Shown: one piece after another, positions 44,007 to 54,028 of the stretch | How the letters are laid out: each line of letters begins with the position of its first letter | Position numbering within the stretch: position 1 is the stretch's first letter | Source of the DNA: Roseibium porphyridii | Lineage (GTDB): Bacteria > Pseudomonadota > Alphaproteobacteria > Rhizobiales > Stappiaceae | Reading direction: 5' to 3' | DNA: 64,000 nt | Assembly (NCBI RefSeq): GCF_026191725.2 | Contig: NZ_CP120863.1 | Span: 1,840,001 to 1,904,000 of the forward strand | Notes under the pieces: model-generated | The model's database searches: none | What the model was told of the DNA's origin: nothing | What the model saw: the letters and a program-made list of their open reading frames with translations, nothing else | Position numbers and translations under genes: made by a program

Positions 44007-45083
44007 GTGAAAATTCCGCAGAAGATGCGCGGTATCGTCCTGACCGGTCACGGTGGACCGGAAAAGCTGGAGTGGCGGGAAGACCTGACGGTCCCGGTTC
44101 CTGAAAAGGGCGAAGTGCTGATCCGGGTTGGAGCGTCGTCAGTTAACAACACCGACGTGAACACCCGCACCGGCTGGTATTCCAAAAGCGTTCGTGGCGA
44201 CACCGCTTCCGGTGCGACCGGAGGTTACGGCACGGACGCGGACGCCGATGGCAGCTGGTCCGGAACGCCGCTTTCCTTTCCGCGTGTTCAAGGAGCCGAT
44301 TGTTGCGGCGAAATCGTCGCTGTTGGGGAGGGTGTTTCTGGAGATCGCATCGGTCAGCGGGTTCTCGTTCGGTCGATGCAGGCGGTTGACGCCGAAAGCG
44401 ATGAGCCGGCGGTCCAGACCTTTGGCTCCGAGCATGACGGCGGCTTCGCCGAATATGCCAAGACCCGGTCACTGGATGCGATCACTGTCGTTTCCGACCT
44501 GAGCGATATCGAGCTGGCGACGTTTCCTTGCGCATTTTCAACGGCAGAAGGCATGATCCAGCGCTGTGGCCTTGGGGCTGAAAGAGTGTTGATCACCGGC
44601 GGGTCCGGCGGCGTCGGGTCAGCTGCGATCCAGCTCGCAAAACGTCGCGGGGCTCATGTGACCGCACTTACGAGTGCCTCCAAGGCAGCTGCGCTTAGAG
44701 AAATTGGCGCAGATGAGACGCTTGACCGGGATGCTGAATTGCCGGACCGGGCATTTGATGTGGTTCTTGACCTCGTGGGTGGTCCGCGTTGGGATGATCT
44801 CGTCGCGTCGCTTTGTAATGGCGGGCGATATGTCACCTCAGGTGCGATCGCGGGACCAATCGTCGAGCTGGATCTGAGGACGCTTTATTTGCGCGACCTG
44901 GCTCTCCTCGGCAGCACCTTTCAGCCAGCAAACGTGTTCACGGATCTGGTCGGTTACATAGAAGCCGGTGAAATTCGTCCCGTTGTCGCTGAAACGTTTG
45001 TCCTGAAAGATCTGAGCAAGGCACAAGAGAGCTTTCAAGCAAAGTCGTTTGTCGGCAAGATCGGGATCAAAGTCAGGTCGTGA
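44007..45083 (+). CDS. Zinc-type MDR alcohol dehydrogenase / quinone-oxidoreductase-like
   Basis: Medium-chain dehydrogenase of 358 residues. The N-terminal catalytic domain (MRGIVLTGHGGPEKLEWREDLTVPVPEKGEVLIRV, in segments; QGADCCGEIVAVG) is followed by the cofactor motif GGSGGVGSAAIQLAKRRGAHVTAL. Catalytic zinc ligands are not convincingly seen, so it may be a zinc-free quinone or enoyl reductase relative. The likely start is GTG at 44007 with GAGGTGA before it. Divergent from the TetR gene over paired operators, so it is the presumed regulated detoxification enzyme. Confidence 0.85.
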   Translation: MKIPQKMRGIVLTGHGGPEKLEWREDLTVPVPEKGEVLIRVGASSVNNTDVNTRTGWYSKSVRGDTASGATGGYGTDADADGSWSGTPLSFPRVQGADCCGEIVAVGEGVSGDRIGQRVLVRSMQAVDAESDEPAVQTFGSEHDGGFAEYAKTRSLDAITVVSDLSDIELATFPCAFSTAEGMIQRCGLGAERVLITGGSGGVGSAAIQLAKRRGAHVTALTSASKAAALREIGADETLDRDAELPDRAFDVVLDLVGGPRWDDLVASLCNGGRYVTSGAIAGPIVELDLRTLYLRDLALLGSTFQPANVFTDLVGYIEAGEIRPVVAETFVLKDLSKAQESFQAKSFVGKIGIKVRS

Positions 45084-45113
45084 GCCGGCTCTAAGGCATG
45101 GACGGCGGTGCGG

Positions 45114-46424
45114 CTATGCTTTGCGTTCCAGCGCGTGAAACATCCGTCCGCGTTCAGCGTAAAGGATGCAGCCGATCGCACACAGCCCGTAAACCATATA
45201 GGCCAGTCCGAGAGGTTGAGTTGTCCCGTCGAACAGCTGGCCCATTATGTATCCGAGAATTGCGCCCCCCAGGGTGCTGATGAAGCCGATGACAGACGAT
45301 GCCGTTCCGGCTATCGCGCCGAGAGGCTCCATCGCCATCGCGTTGAAATTTGCCCCAAGAAAACCGAAGGACATCATCACAAGGCTTGCGCAGATCAGGA
45401 ACAGCCACAGGTTTTCAAAACCCAAAGCGGACATGAGAAAGATCACCATCCCGAGCGAGGTATAGATCACTGCTGCACCGTGAGACAGCCGGCGCATGCC
45501 GATCGCCTCGACAAGCTGGGCATTTGTGAAGGAAGCCACCGCCATGGCAATCGCAATGGCGGCAAAGACTATCGGAAACAGCTTTCCGAGGCCGAATACG
45601 TCGACGAAAATCTGCTGCGACATTGCCAGGAAAGCAAAAAGACCGCCGAAAATGAACGCCAATCCAACGGTGTAGCCCAAGCAGACCCGTGTTTTCAGCG
45701 CCAGACCATATGCATCGACAATGTGCGAGAGCACCATGGGCCGACGTTTTTCACCTGGCAGTGTTTCCGGCAAGCGGAGCCCCGTCCAAACCAGCATGGC
45801 AAGGCCTGCCAGAAGCAGAAGGATAAAAATCCAGCGCCATCCCGCCGTCAATAAGATGGCTTGCCCAATGGAAGGTGCGACAACCGGCACAGCCATGAAA
45901 ACCATCATGACAAGCGACATGACCTTTCCCATGCGCCGGCCGGTATAGCAATCACGCACGACGGAGAGGGCGGCGACCCTTGCGGCAGCGCAGCCAAGCC
46001 CCTGGAGCACACGCGCCAGCAGGAGCTGATCGAGGTTCTGTGCGAAAATGGCGGCGATGCTGGCTGCGCTATAAACGGCAAGCCCGCTGACCAGCACTTT
46101 GCGTCGCCCGAGGGAATCTGTGACCGGACCAAAAAACAGCTGACCGCCACCGAAGCCGATCAGATAGGACAGCAGGATCAGTTGGCGATTGTTTTCCTCA
46201 ACGATCTGCAGGGCATCGCCAATGGCAGGCAGGGCAGGCAGCATGACGTCAATCGCCATGGCATTCAGCGCCATGATCATCGCGATGATGGTGACGAATT
46301 CGATGAACGGTATGCCTGGATCCCGGACGACCTCGCACGAACCGTCCTTCGATTCCGAAGCCGGATTGCCGCCAATTGCGGCGTCTGATGGATCACTGTG
46401 CTGTTTCACGGGTGTCGGAACCAA
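45114..46424 (-). CDS. MFS drug-resistance transporter, Bcr/CflA type
   Basis: Twelve-helix major-facilitator exporter of 436 residues. The Bcr/CflA subfamily is shown by ALNAMAIDVMLPALPAIGDAL, the loop 2-3 GPVTDSLGRRKVLVSGL, and VLQGLGCAAARVAALSVVRDCYTGRRMGKVMS. A 37-residue polar N-terminal extension (VPTPVKQHSDPSDAAIG..) precedes helix 1, so a later start is possible. Substrates are unknown; drugs or bicyclomycin-like compounds are typical. Convergent with the oxidoreductase 30 bases away. Confidence 0.92.
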   Translation of the reverse strand: MVPTPVKQHSDPSDAAIGGNPASESKDGSCEVVRDPGIPFIEFVTIIAMIMALNAMAIDVMLPALPAIGDALQIVEENNRQLILLSYLIGFGGGQLFFGPVTDSLGRRKVLVSGLAVYSAASIAAIFAQNLDQLLLARVLQGLGCAAARVAALSVVRDCYTGRRMGKVMSLVMMVFMAVPVVAPSIGQAILLTAGWRWIFILLLLAGLAMLVWTGLRLPETLPGEKRRPMVLSHIVDAYGLALKTRVCLGYTVGLAFIFGGLFAFLAMSQQIFVDVFGLGKLFPIVFAAIAIAMAVASFTNAQLVEAIGMRRLSHGAAVIYTSLGMVIFLMSALGFENLWLFLICASLVMMSFGFLGANFNAMAMEPLGAIAGTASSVIGFISTLGGAILGYIMGQLFDGTTQPLGLAYMVYGLCAIGCILYAERGRMFHALERKA

Positions 46425-46507
46425 TATGGAGGCAGGAGGCCAATGGCCTGAATTGTATAGCGGGAATTGTCAGCCGGTGGTAGCGATAGAACGAAAGCAG
46501 GGCTTTG

Positions 46508-46972
46508 TTACGAAGACCAGCGTGCAGCGTCGTCCTCATCTCCCGATTTTGCTTCAACCCAGGAACCACTGTCCCCGTCCACCAAGTGTTCCTTTTTCCA
46601 GAAGGGCGCGCGGGTCTTCAGATAATCCATCAAGAAATCGGCGGCCTCGAAGGCGGCGCGCCGATGGGCCGAGGCGGCGACAACGAGAACAATGTTCTCC
46701 CCTGGCGGTATCTTTCCAAATCGGTGAACCACAGTCAGTCCCGTCAATGGCCAGCGTTGCACCGCTTGCTCAGCGATGCGCATAAGCTCCGCTTCGGCCA
46801 TCCCGGGATAGTGTTCCAGTTCGAGGGCGCTCAGCGTCCCCGCTTCATCTCGGCACAATCCGGTAAACGTCACCAGTGCGCCGACATCCTTGCGTCCTTC
46901 GGCAAGAGCGCGGGATTCCAATTGCACATCAAAATCTTCTGACTGAACGCGGGCGACCGGTGTGACCTTCAT
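46508..46972 (-). CDS. moaE: Molybdopterin synthase catalytic subunit
   Basis: Large subunit of molybdopterin synthase, 154 residues; transfers sulfur from MoaD thiocarboxylate to precursor Z. FTGLCRDEAG, LEHYPGMAEAELMRIAEQA, HRFGKIPPGENIVLVVAASAHRRAAFEAADFLMDYLKTRAPFWKKE are the MoaE signature segments, with the catalytic Lys pair near the end. It follows moaD by 3 bases; both follow pgsA, a Rhizobiales arrangement. Confidence 0.95.
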   Translation of the reverse strand: MKVTPVARVQSEDFDVQLESRALAEGRKDVGALVTFTGLCRDEAGTLSALELEHYPGMAEAELMRIAEQAVQRWPLTGLTVVHRFGKIPPGENIVLVVAASAHRRAAFEAADFLMDYLKTRAPFWKKEHLVDGDSGSWVEAKSGDEDDAARWSS

Positions 46973-46975
46973 TCT

Positions 46976-47227
46976 TCAACCGCCTGTCATCGGCGGGAAA
47001 AAAGCAGCTTCCCGTGCGTCGCCGAGTTCTGCATCGGCTTCCACATGAAGCTGATCGAGGGCGACACGGATCGCGTCTTCTTCTTCAAACGCTGCGGCAT
47101 GATTTTCGTCCAGCGATTTCAGGTGCCCGATCAGGTCTGCCACTGTCTTGACGGAGGCAGGCACTTCGATGGTTTCTTCTTCAAGGCCGACCCGTTCGCG
47201 AACCCATGCGAAATAGCGGATGTTCAT
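46976..47227 (-). CDS. moaD: Molybdopterin synthase sulfur-carrier subunit
   Basis: Small ubiquitin-like partner of MoaE, 83 residues; its C-terminal Gly-Gly (FFPPMTGG) is activated to a thiocarboxylate. The N-terminal strand IRYFAWVRERVGLEEETIEVP is typical. Short spacing to moaE (3 bases) shows coupled expression. The molybdenum cofactor would serve the MOSC protein indirectly, but no molybdoenzyme is in the window. Confidence 0.94.
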   Translation of the reverse strand: MNIRYFAWVRERVGLEEETIEVPASVKTVADLIGHLKSLDENHAAAFEEEDAIRVALDQLHVEADAELGDAREAAFFPPMTGG

Positions 47228-47278
47228 TAGTTCCTCGACAAAGTGGCTGTTTTTACAATTCCGGATCTGACCTGTCGG

Positions 47279-47851
47279 TCACTCCGTAATGAGGTGGCCG
47301 ATCCCGGCTCGAAAATAGTCATACCCCGTATATAGGGTGAGTGTGGCAGCCAGCCAAAGCGCAATCAAGCCGACAAACGTTGTTCCCGGCAATACGGAAT
47401 CGCCTGCTGGTCCAGCAAGCAAGAATGCAACGGCGACCAGTTGGACCGTGGTCTTCCATTTCGCGAGCTGGGTGACTGGAACGCTGACTTGCAGCTCCGC
47501 AAGAAACTCCCTCAGCCCGGAAACCAGAATTTCTCTGCACAGGATTATGATGGCTGCAACCAGTGACCATCCACCGATGGTTCCATCTGCAGCAAGCATA
47601 AGCAGGCAAACGGATACCAGCAATTTATCGGCGATCGGATCAAGCATGCGGCCGAGCGCAGACTGCTGTTGCCAAGCTCTTGCAAGATAGCCGTCAAAGA
47701 AATCGGTAATCGCCGCAACCACAAAAAGAGCCAGGGCAATCCAGCGAGACGTGTTGCCTTCAAAATAGAAGCAGGCCGCGACCGCCGGTACCGCCAGAAT
47801 GCGACCATAGGTCAATAGATTGGGCAGGCTCAGAACAACGTTTCGTTTCAT
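47279..47851 (-). CDS. pgsA: CDP-diacylglycerol-glycerol-3-phosphate 3-phosphatidyltransferase
   Basis: Membrane enzyme making phosphatidylglycerol phosphate, 190 residues. The CDP-alcohol phosphotransferase motif DFFDGYLARAWQQQSALGRMLDPIADKLL carries the DG..AR..G..D..D pattern; four to six helices follow. In Rhizobiales this gene sits next to uvrC and before moaD; here four other genes separate it from uvrC. Confidence 0.95.
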   Translation of the reverse strand: MKRNVVLSLPNLLTYGRILAVPAVAACFYFEGNTSRWIALALFVVAAITDFFDGYLARAWQQQSALGRMLDPIADKLLVSVCLLMLAADGTIGGWSLVAAIIILCREILVSGLREFLAELQVSVPVTQLAKWKTTVQLVAVAFLLAGPAGDSVLPGTTFVGLIALWLAATLTLYTGYDYFRAGIGHLITE

Positions 47852-47980
47852 ATCGGCTTTCAGATGCGGGCGCCTGAAGTCAGGATCGGAAAACGCTTGC
47901 CATTTTCCTTGTCCGGAGTTTCAGCCCAACGCCCCAAAAATTACTCTAACGCGAGTGCCTCGTGGAACCGTCTACCGGTT

Positions 47981-48274
47981 TCAATCGAATATGCTATCGC
48001 CTAGTTGGTCAATCATCATTTTGGCTTTACGCACCATCTCTCTGGCGGCAGCTTCTTCGTCGGGCATCGTGTCTGCCCGGATAAAGGTGTGCACCTTGGT
48101 GGTCTCGCCGAAGTCTTTTTCAATCCGACCGGACACCTGCCATTGACCGTTGTTCGATTGCGGCTCAGCGATGATCCGAAAGGCATCGTGCTGCACGGTG
48201 GTGGCTTTTGAACTGCTTTTCGCTTTTCCTTCGCCAGACGACGAGAACAGCGATTTGAACATTTTGCCAAGCAT
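47981..48274 (-). CDS. HlyU-family protein
   Basis: A 97-residue protein of the HlyU family, named for a Vibrio hemolysin regulator but without a clear DNA-binding motif here. The Ser/Lys-rich start (FSSSGEGKAKSSSKA) precedes the domain core FRIIAEPQSNNGQWQVSGRIEKDFGETTKVHTFIRADTMPDEEAAAREMVRKAKMMIDQLG. Function unresolved. It is downstream of tdk on the same strand. Confidence 0.85.
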   Translation of the reverse strand: MLGKMFKSLFSSSGEGKAKSSSKATTVQHDAFRIIAEPQSNNGQWQVSGRIEKDFGETTKVHTFIRADTMPDEEAAAREMVRKAKMMIDQLGDSIFD

Positions 48275-48393
48275 CTTGGGCCCACTCCTGACTTGCTTTC
48301 CTCCCTTTTACGAGGCGCTGGAATGGGGTGCAAGGGCTCTATGAAGTCGTTGGTCGGTCTGATGAGGCACAGCTTCAGAAGGCTCTGCGTAAA

Positions 48394-48972
48394 CTAGCCA
48401 AGTGCCCTTTGCGTCCAATGGTGCCGGCAAAGGGACACATAGGTTTCGTTTCCGCCAATGACGACCTGATCACCTTCTTCAAGAATCGCGCCATTTTCAT
48501 CAAGGCGCGCAACCATTGTCGCCTTGCGACCGCACCAGCAGATTGTTTTGATTTCCTTCAAATTGTCCGCCAGAGCCAAAAGCGCGGCACTGCCTGGAAA
48601 GAGTTTGCCTTGAAAATCCGTGCGTAGACCGAAACACATGACGGGAATGCGGAGCTGATCTGCGACCCTGGCAAGTTGCCAGACCTGTTCTTCGGTTAGA
48701 AACTGCGCTTCATCTACCAGAACTGCATCCAGATTGCCGGCCTCCCGCGCCTTGGAAATGTGGACGAATACATCATCAGCCGAAGAGAAAATGTCAGCTT
48801 CAGCTGCAAGTCCGATGCGAGAGGCTATTTTTCCTTTGCCGCCCCGGTCGTCGAAGGCAGCGATCAGAAGCAGCGTGTTCATGCCGCGTTCCTCGTAATT
48901 GTAGGCAGCCTGCAGCAGCACTGTCGACTTGCCAGCGTTCATCGAGGAATAATTGAAATAGAGTTTTGCCAT
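48394..48972 (-). CDS. tdk: Thymidine kinase
   Basis: Type II thymidine kinase of 192 residues: P-loop NYSSMNAGKSTVLLQA, catalytic DEAQFLTEEQ, and the zinc-binding Cys set CWCGRK .. LCRHHW. It phosphorylates deoxythymidine or deoxyuridine from salvage. The ATG at 48972 starts the family sequence; in-frame bases beyond it are noncoding-like. Part of the salvage theme with the BMP operon and apt. Confidence 0.94.
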   Translation of the reverse strand: MAKLYFNYSSMNAGKSTVLLQAAYNYEERGMNTLLLIAAFDDRGGKGKIASRIGLAAEADIFSSADDVFVHISKAREAGNLDAVLVDEAQFLTEEQVWQLARVADQLRIPVMCFGLRTDFQGKLFPGSAALLALADNLKEIKTICWCGRKATMVARLDENGAILEEGDQVVIGGNETYVSLCRHHWTQRALG

Positions 48973-49069
48973 GAGCCAAGGATCGGGAATCGGGTTGATT
49001 GTCGTTCGCAGTGTTCCCAATCGGAGGCCAAGCCTCAAACACTTTCAGGCAAAGGCCACAGCTTATCGC

Positions 49070-50179
49070 TCAATCGGCGGCAGGCTCGACAAGACCAAGT
49101 TCGACAATCAGGGGAAGGTGGTCAGATCCGATGTCTGGCCCAAGCGTCACGTCGACAATCTGAAGATCTGAAGATGCACCAAACTGATCGACCGGAGCCC
49201 CCAGGATCTGGTGAAGGCGATAGTCGAAAAAGAAGCGGGTGTTTCGTGGCCAGCCGCCTGGATAAGCTGTCGCCAAGTCATTGGTGCTGAGCGTTTCCTG
49301 AAAACGGCCCGACCAGGGCGAACTGTTCCAGTCGCCGATTGCCAGGATCTGTCCGGAGTTTTCATTGCGCAGGCGCTCAATGACCTTGTCCAGCTCATCG
49401 AGATAGTCCCGCTTGTTCTGCCACCGTGGTTCGGTCCGTGGGCTGTCAGGATGTATGACCACCAGCTGCAGAGGGGGGCCGCCAGTATCCAGCGTCAACG
49501 AAAGCAGCTCGCGGTCCGCGTCGTAATAAACATTTGCACCAGCCGGCAGTTTGCCTTGAATGACTTTCGTTTCGGCCTTCACTATGGGGAAGCGGGAATA
49601 GACTGCCAATCCGCCAAGTTCTCCGATCTGCAGGTGTTCCGGAAATCCGTTTTGGCCCGTGCTGCCTATCGGAAGGCCGAGCCGCTCCCATCTGCGCTCC
49701 TGCAGCCACCAGAGCACTTCCTGCATTACGACAATGTCGGCTTTTTCCCTTTCAAGAAACGTGGTGAGAACCTCGTCACCCAAAAAGAGATGTTCGATAT
49801 TTATCGAGATTATCTTGAGCGGCTGTCTGCCATCAGCCAGGGCCGTTGGTGAGATCGTGTTTGTCTGGGTGCGAGAGGAGGTCTGAGCCACCAGGGCTGC
49901 GAAGGCTGCCAATGAGAGGAGCCAGAAAAACCTGTAGAGCAGCTTGAAGCGATGGCTGACAAACAATCCAAGCAGCCCGCCGATCACGCCTGCCAGCGCA
50001 GCCATCAGATATTGCGTGAGGAAAAAGCTCATATTGTCCGCCAACCAGAAATCAGGCGCGACGAATGTAGACAGCCCCATGAGGCAGACGGTCAATGCTC
50101 CAAGCAAGCCGCACCAACCGATCAGCGATATTCCCGCTCGTGTCAGTGATCTGCGCATTTCTGGTTTTTGTTGTTGCAT
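49070..50179 (-). CDS. Membrane-anchored endonuclease/exonuclease/phosphatase-family protein
   Basis: A 369-residue protein: three hydrophobic segments in the first 100 residues (ISLIGWCGLLGALTVCLMGL, YLMAALAGVIGGLLGLFV, FFWLLSLAAFAALV), then an EEP catalytic domain. The catalytic residues are in NIEHLFL, QEVLWWLQERR, VIHPDSP, GDWNSSPWS and the final GSDHLPLIVE. Such YafD-like proteins act on nucleic acids, lipids or sugar phosphates; the substrate is not defined. Confidence 0.85.
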   Translation of the reverse strand: MQQQKPEMRRSLTRAGISLIGWCGLLGALTVCLMGLSTFVAPDFWLADNMSFFLTQYLMAALAGVIGGLLGLFVSHRFKLLYRFFWLLSLAAFAALVAQTSSRTQTNTISPTALADGRQPLKIISINIEHLFLGDEVLTTFLEREKADIVVMQEVLWWLQERRWERLGLPIGSTGQNGFPEHLQIGELGGLAVYSRFPIVKAETKVIQGKLPAGANVYYDADRELLSLTLDTGGPPLQLVVIHPDSPRTEPRWQNKRDYLDELDKVIERLRNENSGQILAIGDWNSSPWSGRFQETLSTNDLATAYPGGWPRNTRFFFDYRLHQILGAPVDQFGASSDLQIVDVTLGPDIGSDHLPLIVELGLVEPAAD

Positions 50180-50257
50180 CAGGGGAATTTTCCAGCGCTC
50201 ATCCGGCGATATTAGAGACCGCAGACGATCTGTCTATGCACTGCTGATTGCCGCCCT

Positions 50258-51805
50258 TCATGCTGAAGAATGTTCAAGCGCCTTCAGCAATGGCTGAATT
50301 TGAGATCCATAGTCTTTCCATGTGCCCGGCGTAGACAGCTTGTTCTGGCTGGTGGTCACAGAACCTTTCTGACTTTCTTTGTCGAAAGGAACGAGGCAAC
50401 TGTCATTCCACGTCAGGCCCAGATGATCGATGAGCGTCCGGCTTTCGGCTTCCGGATCTGCAACAAGAGTTTCAAAAGACTGATCCAGAAGCGTCACTGG
50501 CAGGACGTTTTGCCAATGATCCATCAATTCAAGATACTGGCCATGATAGTGCCCGAGGGAGCTCTGGTCTGCATTGTAAGTGTGCTCTGCAGGTAACGGC
50601 GTCCTATAGAGATCGAAGCAGGTGTCTGCTGCCGATCTTGTTGCGTGAATGAAGGACGCATTGGGAAAGAGCAGGGCAAGCAGCCAAAGATACTCAAAGC
50701 TGAGCAGTGTGGCATCGATGATCAGTTTGGACCTTTTGTCCAGTTTGTCCAGACTGCCCAGATACTTCCGTCCGATGCGCTGCGCGGTTCTCTTGTCGAG
50801 AGCGAGAGCCTGATCGAACAGTGCGGGGCCGTGAGGTTGCCCCTTGGTGAATTCTCCAATGGTCTGCAGGAAAACCTGAACTTCTTCGGCAGCTGTTACA
50901 TCAGGATGGCTGGAAACCAGCATTTCTATCAAAGACGCGCCGGACTGCGGCATGCCGACGACAAAGACAGGTCGTCTGCTGGAAAGTGCAAAGTCTTTGC
51001 GGCTATTGAAGAACTCTTCGGTGAAAACCGTTTTGCAGGTTTTGACGAACCATTCGTAGTGTTCCGGCTGATAACCTCGGTAAAGACCTGCTCGGTAATT
51101 GTCGAAATAGTGAAATGCCTTTTCGACGTCCTGGCGGTCGTTCAGGATATTACCGGCAGCAAAGGACAGCTTTGCGATCTCCGGGTGAGCAGCACCTTCC
51201 GGTACAGTGCTCAAGATGCGTTCAATCCTGGTCAGGACGTTTTCCTTTAGGCCTTCGTCCGAAGAATTGGCAGCAGCGACAAGCACAAGCGCGTCGTCGG
51301 GTGACAACTCGAAGGCAGCATGAATACACTCTTCCGCAGCATCCGTGTGACCGAGGCTTCTTTCAACGTCGTAGAGGCCGAGTTGTGATCTGGCTGATCC
51401 TGGTTCCGCGATCAAAGCCCGTTCGAATGCCTGTTTGGCCATGACCGGTTTGCGCAGGTCGGCGTAGATCTGGCCGAGGACCCGTTGTGTGTATTCTGAC
51501 TTGCCATCCAGGGCGACGCCCTTGCGGGCTGGAGCCAAGGCTTCCTCACTTTGCGCGTTCAGGTTCAGTGCACTGGCAAGGGTCGTGTGAACCGCAGCTT
51601 CTTTTTTTGCGGCTTTGGCGGCGGACGCCAGATGCGGCACTGCGCGTCCTGGCTGCCCGAAGAACAGGTAAGCCAGGCCAAGACCATAGTTGACCCTGGC
51701 ATTTGCGGGATCCTGATCGTGAAGATCGATCAACAAGGGAATCGCTTCAGCGAATTTTTGGCTGTCTATCAGCTTGAAGGCGCGGTCGATCGTATATTGA
51801 GACAT
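50258..51805 (-). CDS. TPR-containing sulfotransferase
   Basis: A 515-residue two-part protein. TPR-type helical repeats fill about 5-240 (SQKFAEAIPLLIDLHDQDPANARVNYGLGLAYLFFGQ, and so on). The C-terminal sulfotransferase domain begins near 275: the PAPS-binding loop is VVGMPQSGASLIEMLVSSH (284-300), and IHATRSAADTCFDLYR is the 3'-phosphate motif. It would transfer sulfate from PAPS to an unknown acceptor. It stands between the EEP gene and uvrC and is not usual there. Confidence 0.88.
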   Translation of the reverse strand: MSQYTIDRAFKLIDSQKFAEAIPLLIDLHDQDPANARVNYGLGLAYLFFGQPGRAVPHLASAAKAAKKEAAVHTTLASALNLNAQSEEALAPARKGVALDGKSEYTQRVLGQIYADLRKPVMAKQAFERALIAEPGSARSQLGLYDVERSLGHTDAAEECIHAAFELSPDDALVLVAAANSSDEGLKENVLTRIERILSTVPEGAAHPEIAKLSFAAGNILNDRQDVEKAFHYFDNYRAGLYRGYQPEHYEWFVKTCKTVFTEEFFNSRKDFALSSRRPVFVVGMPQSGASLIEMLVSSHPDVTAAEEVQVFLQTIGEFTKGQPHGPALFDQALALDKRTAQRIGRKYLGSLDKLDKRSKLIIDATLLSFEYLWLLALLFPNASFIHATRSAADTCFDLYRTPLPAEHTYNADQSSLGHYHGQYLELMDHWQNVLPVTLLDQSFETLVADPEAESRTLIDHLGLTWNDSCLVPFDKESQKGSVTTSQNKLSTPGTWKDYGSQIQPLLKALEHSSA

Positions 51806-51975
51806 CTTCGTTTCTGGGCTTGGCGCGGATAGCTGCGCAGTTTTGGAAATACGTGGGAACCCGAGTATCGCGGGTTTGGAAGTCAGCCGCTTCTAGCAGC
51901 TAGGTTGACGGAATAAAATGCCGGAAACGCGCTGGGCGAAAACGAGGCAAGACCAAACCGACCTCTTTGACGCCG

Positions 51976-53949
51976 CTATTCGTGAAAGTGGTCGTAGACC
52001 AGACGAGCCATGGCTTCGGAAATTCCCGGCACGGCTGCCAGATCATCAAGTCCGGCCTTGGAGACGGCCTTGGCGGTTCCAAAGTGGGTCAGAAGGGCTT
52101 TCTTTCGGGTCGGGCCGATCCCGGCGATTTCGTCAAGCGGGTTCTTCACGATATCTTTCTTGCGACGTGCCCGGTGACTGCCGATCGCAAAGCGGTGCGC
52201 TTCGTCTCGCAAACGCTGAACGAAGTAAAGCACCGGATCCCGCTCCGGCAGCATGAACGACTGCCTTCCTGGGATGAAAAACTTCTCTCGTCCTGCGTCC
52301 CGGTCGGGTCCCTTTGCGATGCCGACAAGCGGAACGTCGGTAAGGCCGAGTTCTTCCAGCGTTTCCCGTGCGGCCGTCAGTTGACCCTGACCACCATCAA
52401 TCAAAACCAGATCTGGCCAGGCTGGCATTTCAGAAGCAATGGGAACATCGCTGTCTTCGTCGTTGGCATCACCGTTCTGCGCCGTGTTTTGCTCGTCTTT
52501 GGCGCTTTCGCGGGCATGTTCCTTGAGGAGACGCGAAAAGCGGCGCATCAGAACTTCACGCATCATCCCATAGTCATCGCCTGGAACCAGGTCTTCGGAC
52601 TTGATGTTGAATTTGCGGTATTGGCCTTTCGTGAAACCTTCAATACCGGCAACGATCATACCACCAACCGCATTTGTGCCCATGATGTGAGAGTTGTCGT
52701 AGACTTCAATACGGCGAGGTGGCGCTTTCAGGTCAAATGCTTCCGCTACGCCCTTCAGCAGCCGTGCCTGGCTTGAGGTTTCAGCAAGGCGCCGTCCGAG
52801 CGCCTCGCGTGCATTTGTCAAAGCATGGTCTACAAGTTCTTTCTTTTCGCCGCGCTGGGGCGTTGCGACCTCTACCTTGCGTCCAGTGCGCTCCGTCAGG
52901 GCTTCAGACAGGAGTTCCTGCTCCGTCAGCTTGTGTGACAGGAGGATCTGTTTTGGTGCCGGCTTGTCGTCATAGAACTGCGCAAGAAAGCTTTCCAGGA
53001 TGTCGGCTTCCTCCAGCGACTTGTCCGCTTTTGGGAAATAGGCTCTGTTGCCCCAGTTCTGGCCGGTGCGAAAGAAGAAAACCTGGACGCAATTCTGCCC
53101 GCCCTCCTGGTGGATGGCAAAGACATCAGCTTCCTCAACGGATTGTGGATTGATGCCTTGATGCGCCTGGATATGGGACAGCGCTGACAGACGATCCCTA
53201 TAGATGGCAGCTCTTTCAAATTCCAGGTCCGCCGACGCGGTTTCCATCTGTTCGGCAAGCTGTTTCTTGATGAGCTGGCTGCGACCGGACAGGAAGGCCT
53301 TGGCTTCAGAAACCAGACCCGCATAGTCTTCTCGATCGATTTCGCCGGTGCAGGGACCAGCGCAGCGCTTGATCTGATACTGCAGGCAGGGTCTGGTCCG
53401 GTTCTCATAGTAGCTGTCGGAACAGGTCCGGATCAGAAAGGCTTTCTGGAGCGCATTGATGGTCCGGTCGACAGCACCGGCGGAGGCGAAAGGGCCGAAA
53501 TAGTCGCCCTTGCGTTTGCGTGCACCGCGGTGCTTGACGATAGCCGCGGATTCGTGGTCACCGGTCACCAGAATATAGGGAAAGGATTTGTCGTCGCGCA
53601 GCAGCACGTTGAAGCGCGGCCGAAGGCGTTTGATAAGATTGGCTTCCAGCAGCAGGGCTTCAGGTTCTGTCTGCGTCACGACGAATTCCATCGATGCTGT
53701 CGACAGTATCATGCGCATGATCCGGTTGGATTGACCCTGCAGGCGCGTATAGCTGGTGACACGCTTCTTCAGACTGCGTGCCTTGCCGACATAAAGAACC
53801 TCGCCATTCTCATCCAGCATGCGATAGACGCCAGGGCCGTTTGGCAGACGCTTTACCTCATCCGCGATGACGTCGACCCCCTTCTTCAAAGGTTCGGTCT
53901 CGCCTTCGGTCTTCTCATCCGGCAATTGAGAATCAGGTTCTTGCTGCAT
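51976..53949 (-). CDS. uvrC: Excinuclease ABC subunit C
   Basis: Nucleotide-excision-repair nuclease, 657 residues. N-terminal GIY-YIG domain ([33 protein letters not shown]), Cys-rich part ([13 protein letters not shown]), UVR motif, the C-terminal endonuclease ([23 protein letters not shown]) and tandem HhH ([38 protein letters not shown]). An Asp/Glu-rich insert near 490-515 ([17 protein letters not shown]) is unusual in length but lies between domains. Confidence 0.96.
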   Translation of the reverse strand: MQQEPDSQLPDEKTEGETEPLKKGVDVIADEVKRLPNGPGVYRMLDENGEVLYVGKARSLKKRVTSYTRLQGQSNRIMRMILSTASMEFVVTQTEPEALLLEANLIKRLRPRFNVLLRDDKSFPYILVTGDHESAAIVKHRGARKRKGDYFGPFASAGAVDRTINALQKAFLIRTCSDSYYENRTRPCLQYQIKRCAGPCTGEIDREDYAGLVSEAKAFLSGRSQLIKKQLAEQMETASADLEFERAAIYRDRLSALSHIQAHQGINPQSVEEADVFAIHQEGGQNCVQVFFFRTGQNWGNRAYFPKADKSLEEADILESFLAQFYDDKPAPKQILLSHKLTEQELLSEALTERTGRKVEVATPQRGEKKELVDHALTNAREALGRRLAETSSQARLLKGVAEAFDLKAPPRRIEVYDNSHIMGTNAVGGMIVAGIEGFTKGQYRKFNIKSEDLVPGDDYGMMREVLMRRFSRLLKEHARESAKDEQNTAQNGDANDEDSDVPIASEMPAWPDLVLIDGGQGQLTAARETLEELGLTDVPLVGIAKGPDRDAGREKFFIPGRQSFMLPERDPVLYFVQRLRDEAHRFAIGSHRARRKKDIVKNPLDEIAGIGPTRKKALLTHFGTAKAVSKAGLDDLAAVPGISEAMARLVYDHFHE

Positions 53950-54028
53950 GTCAGATATTTATGCGTCTTGCCGCCCCGGGGAAAGGGGCACAGCGCGGTG
54001 TGCAGAGGGAAAACCAGCCGTTTGATGA

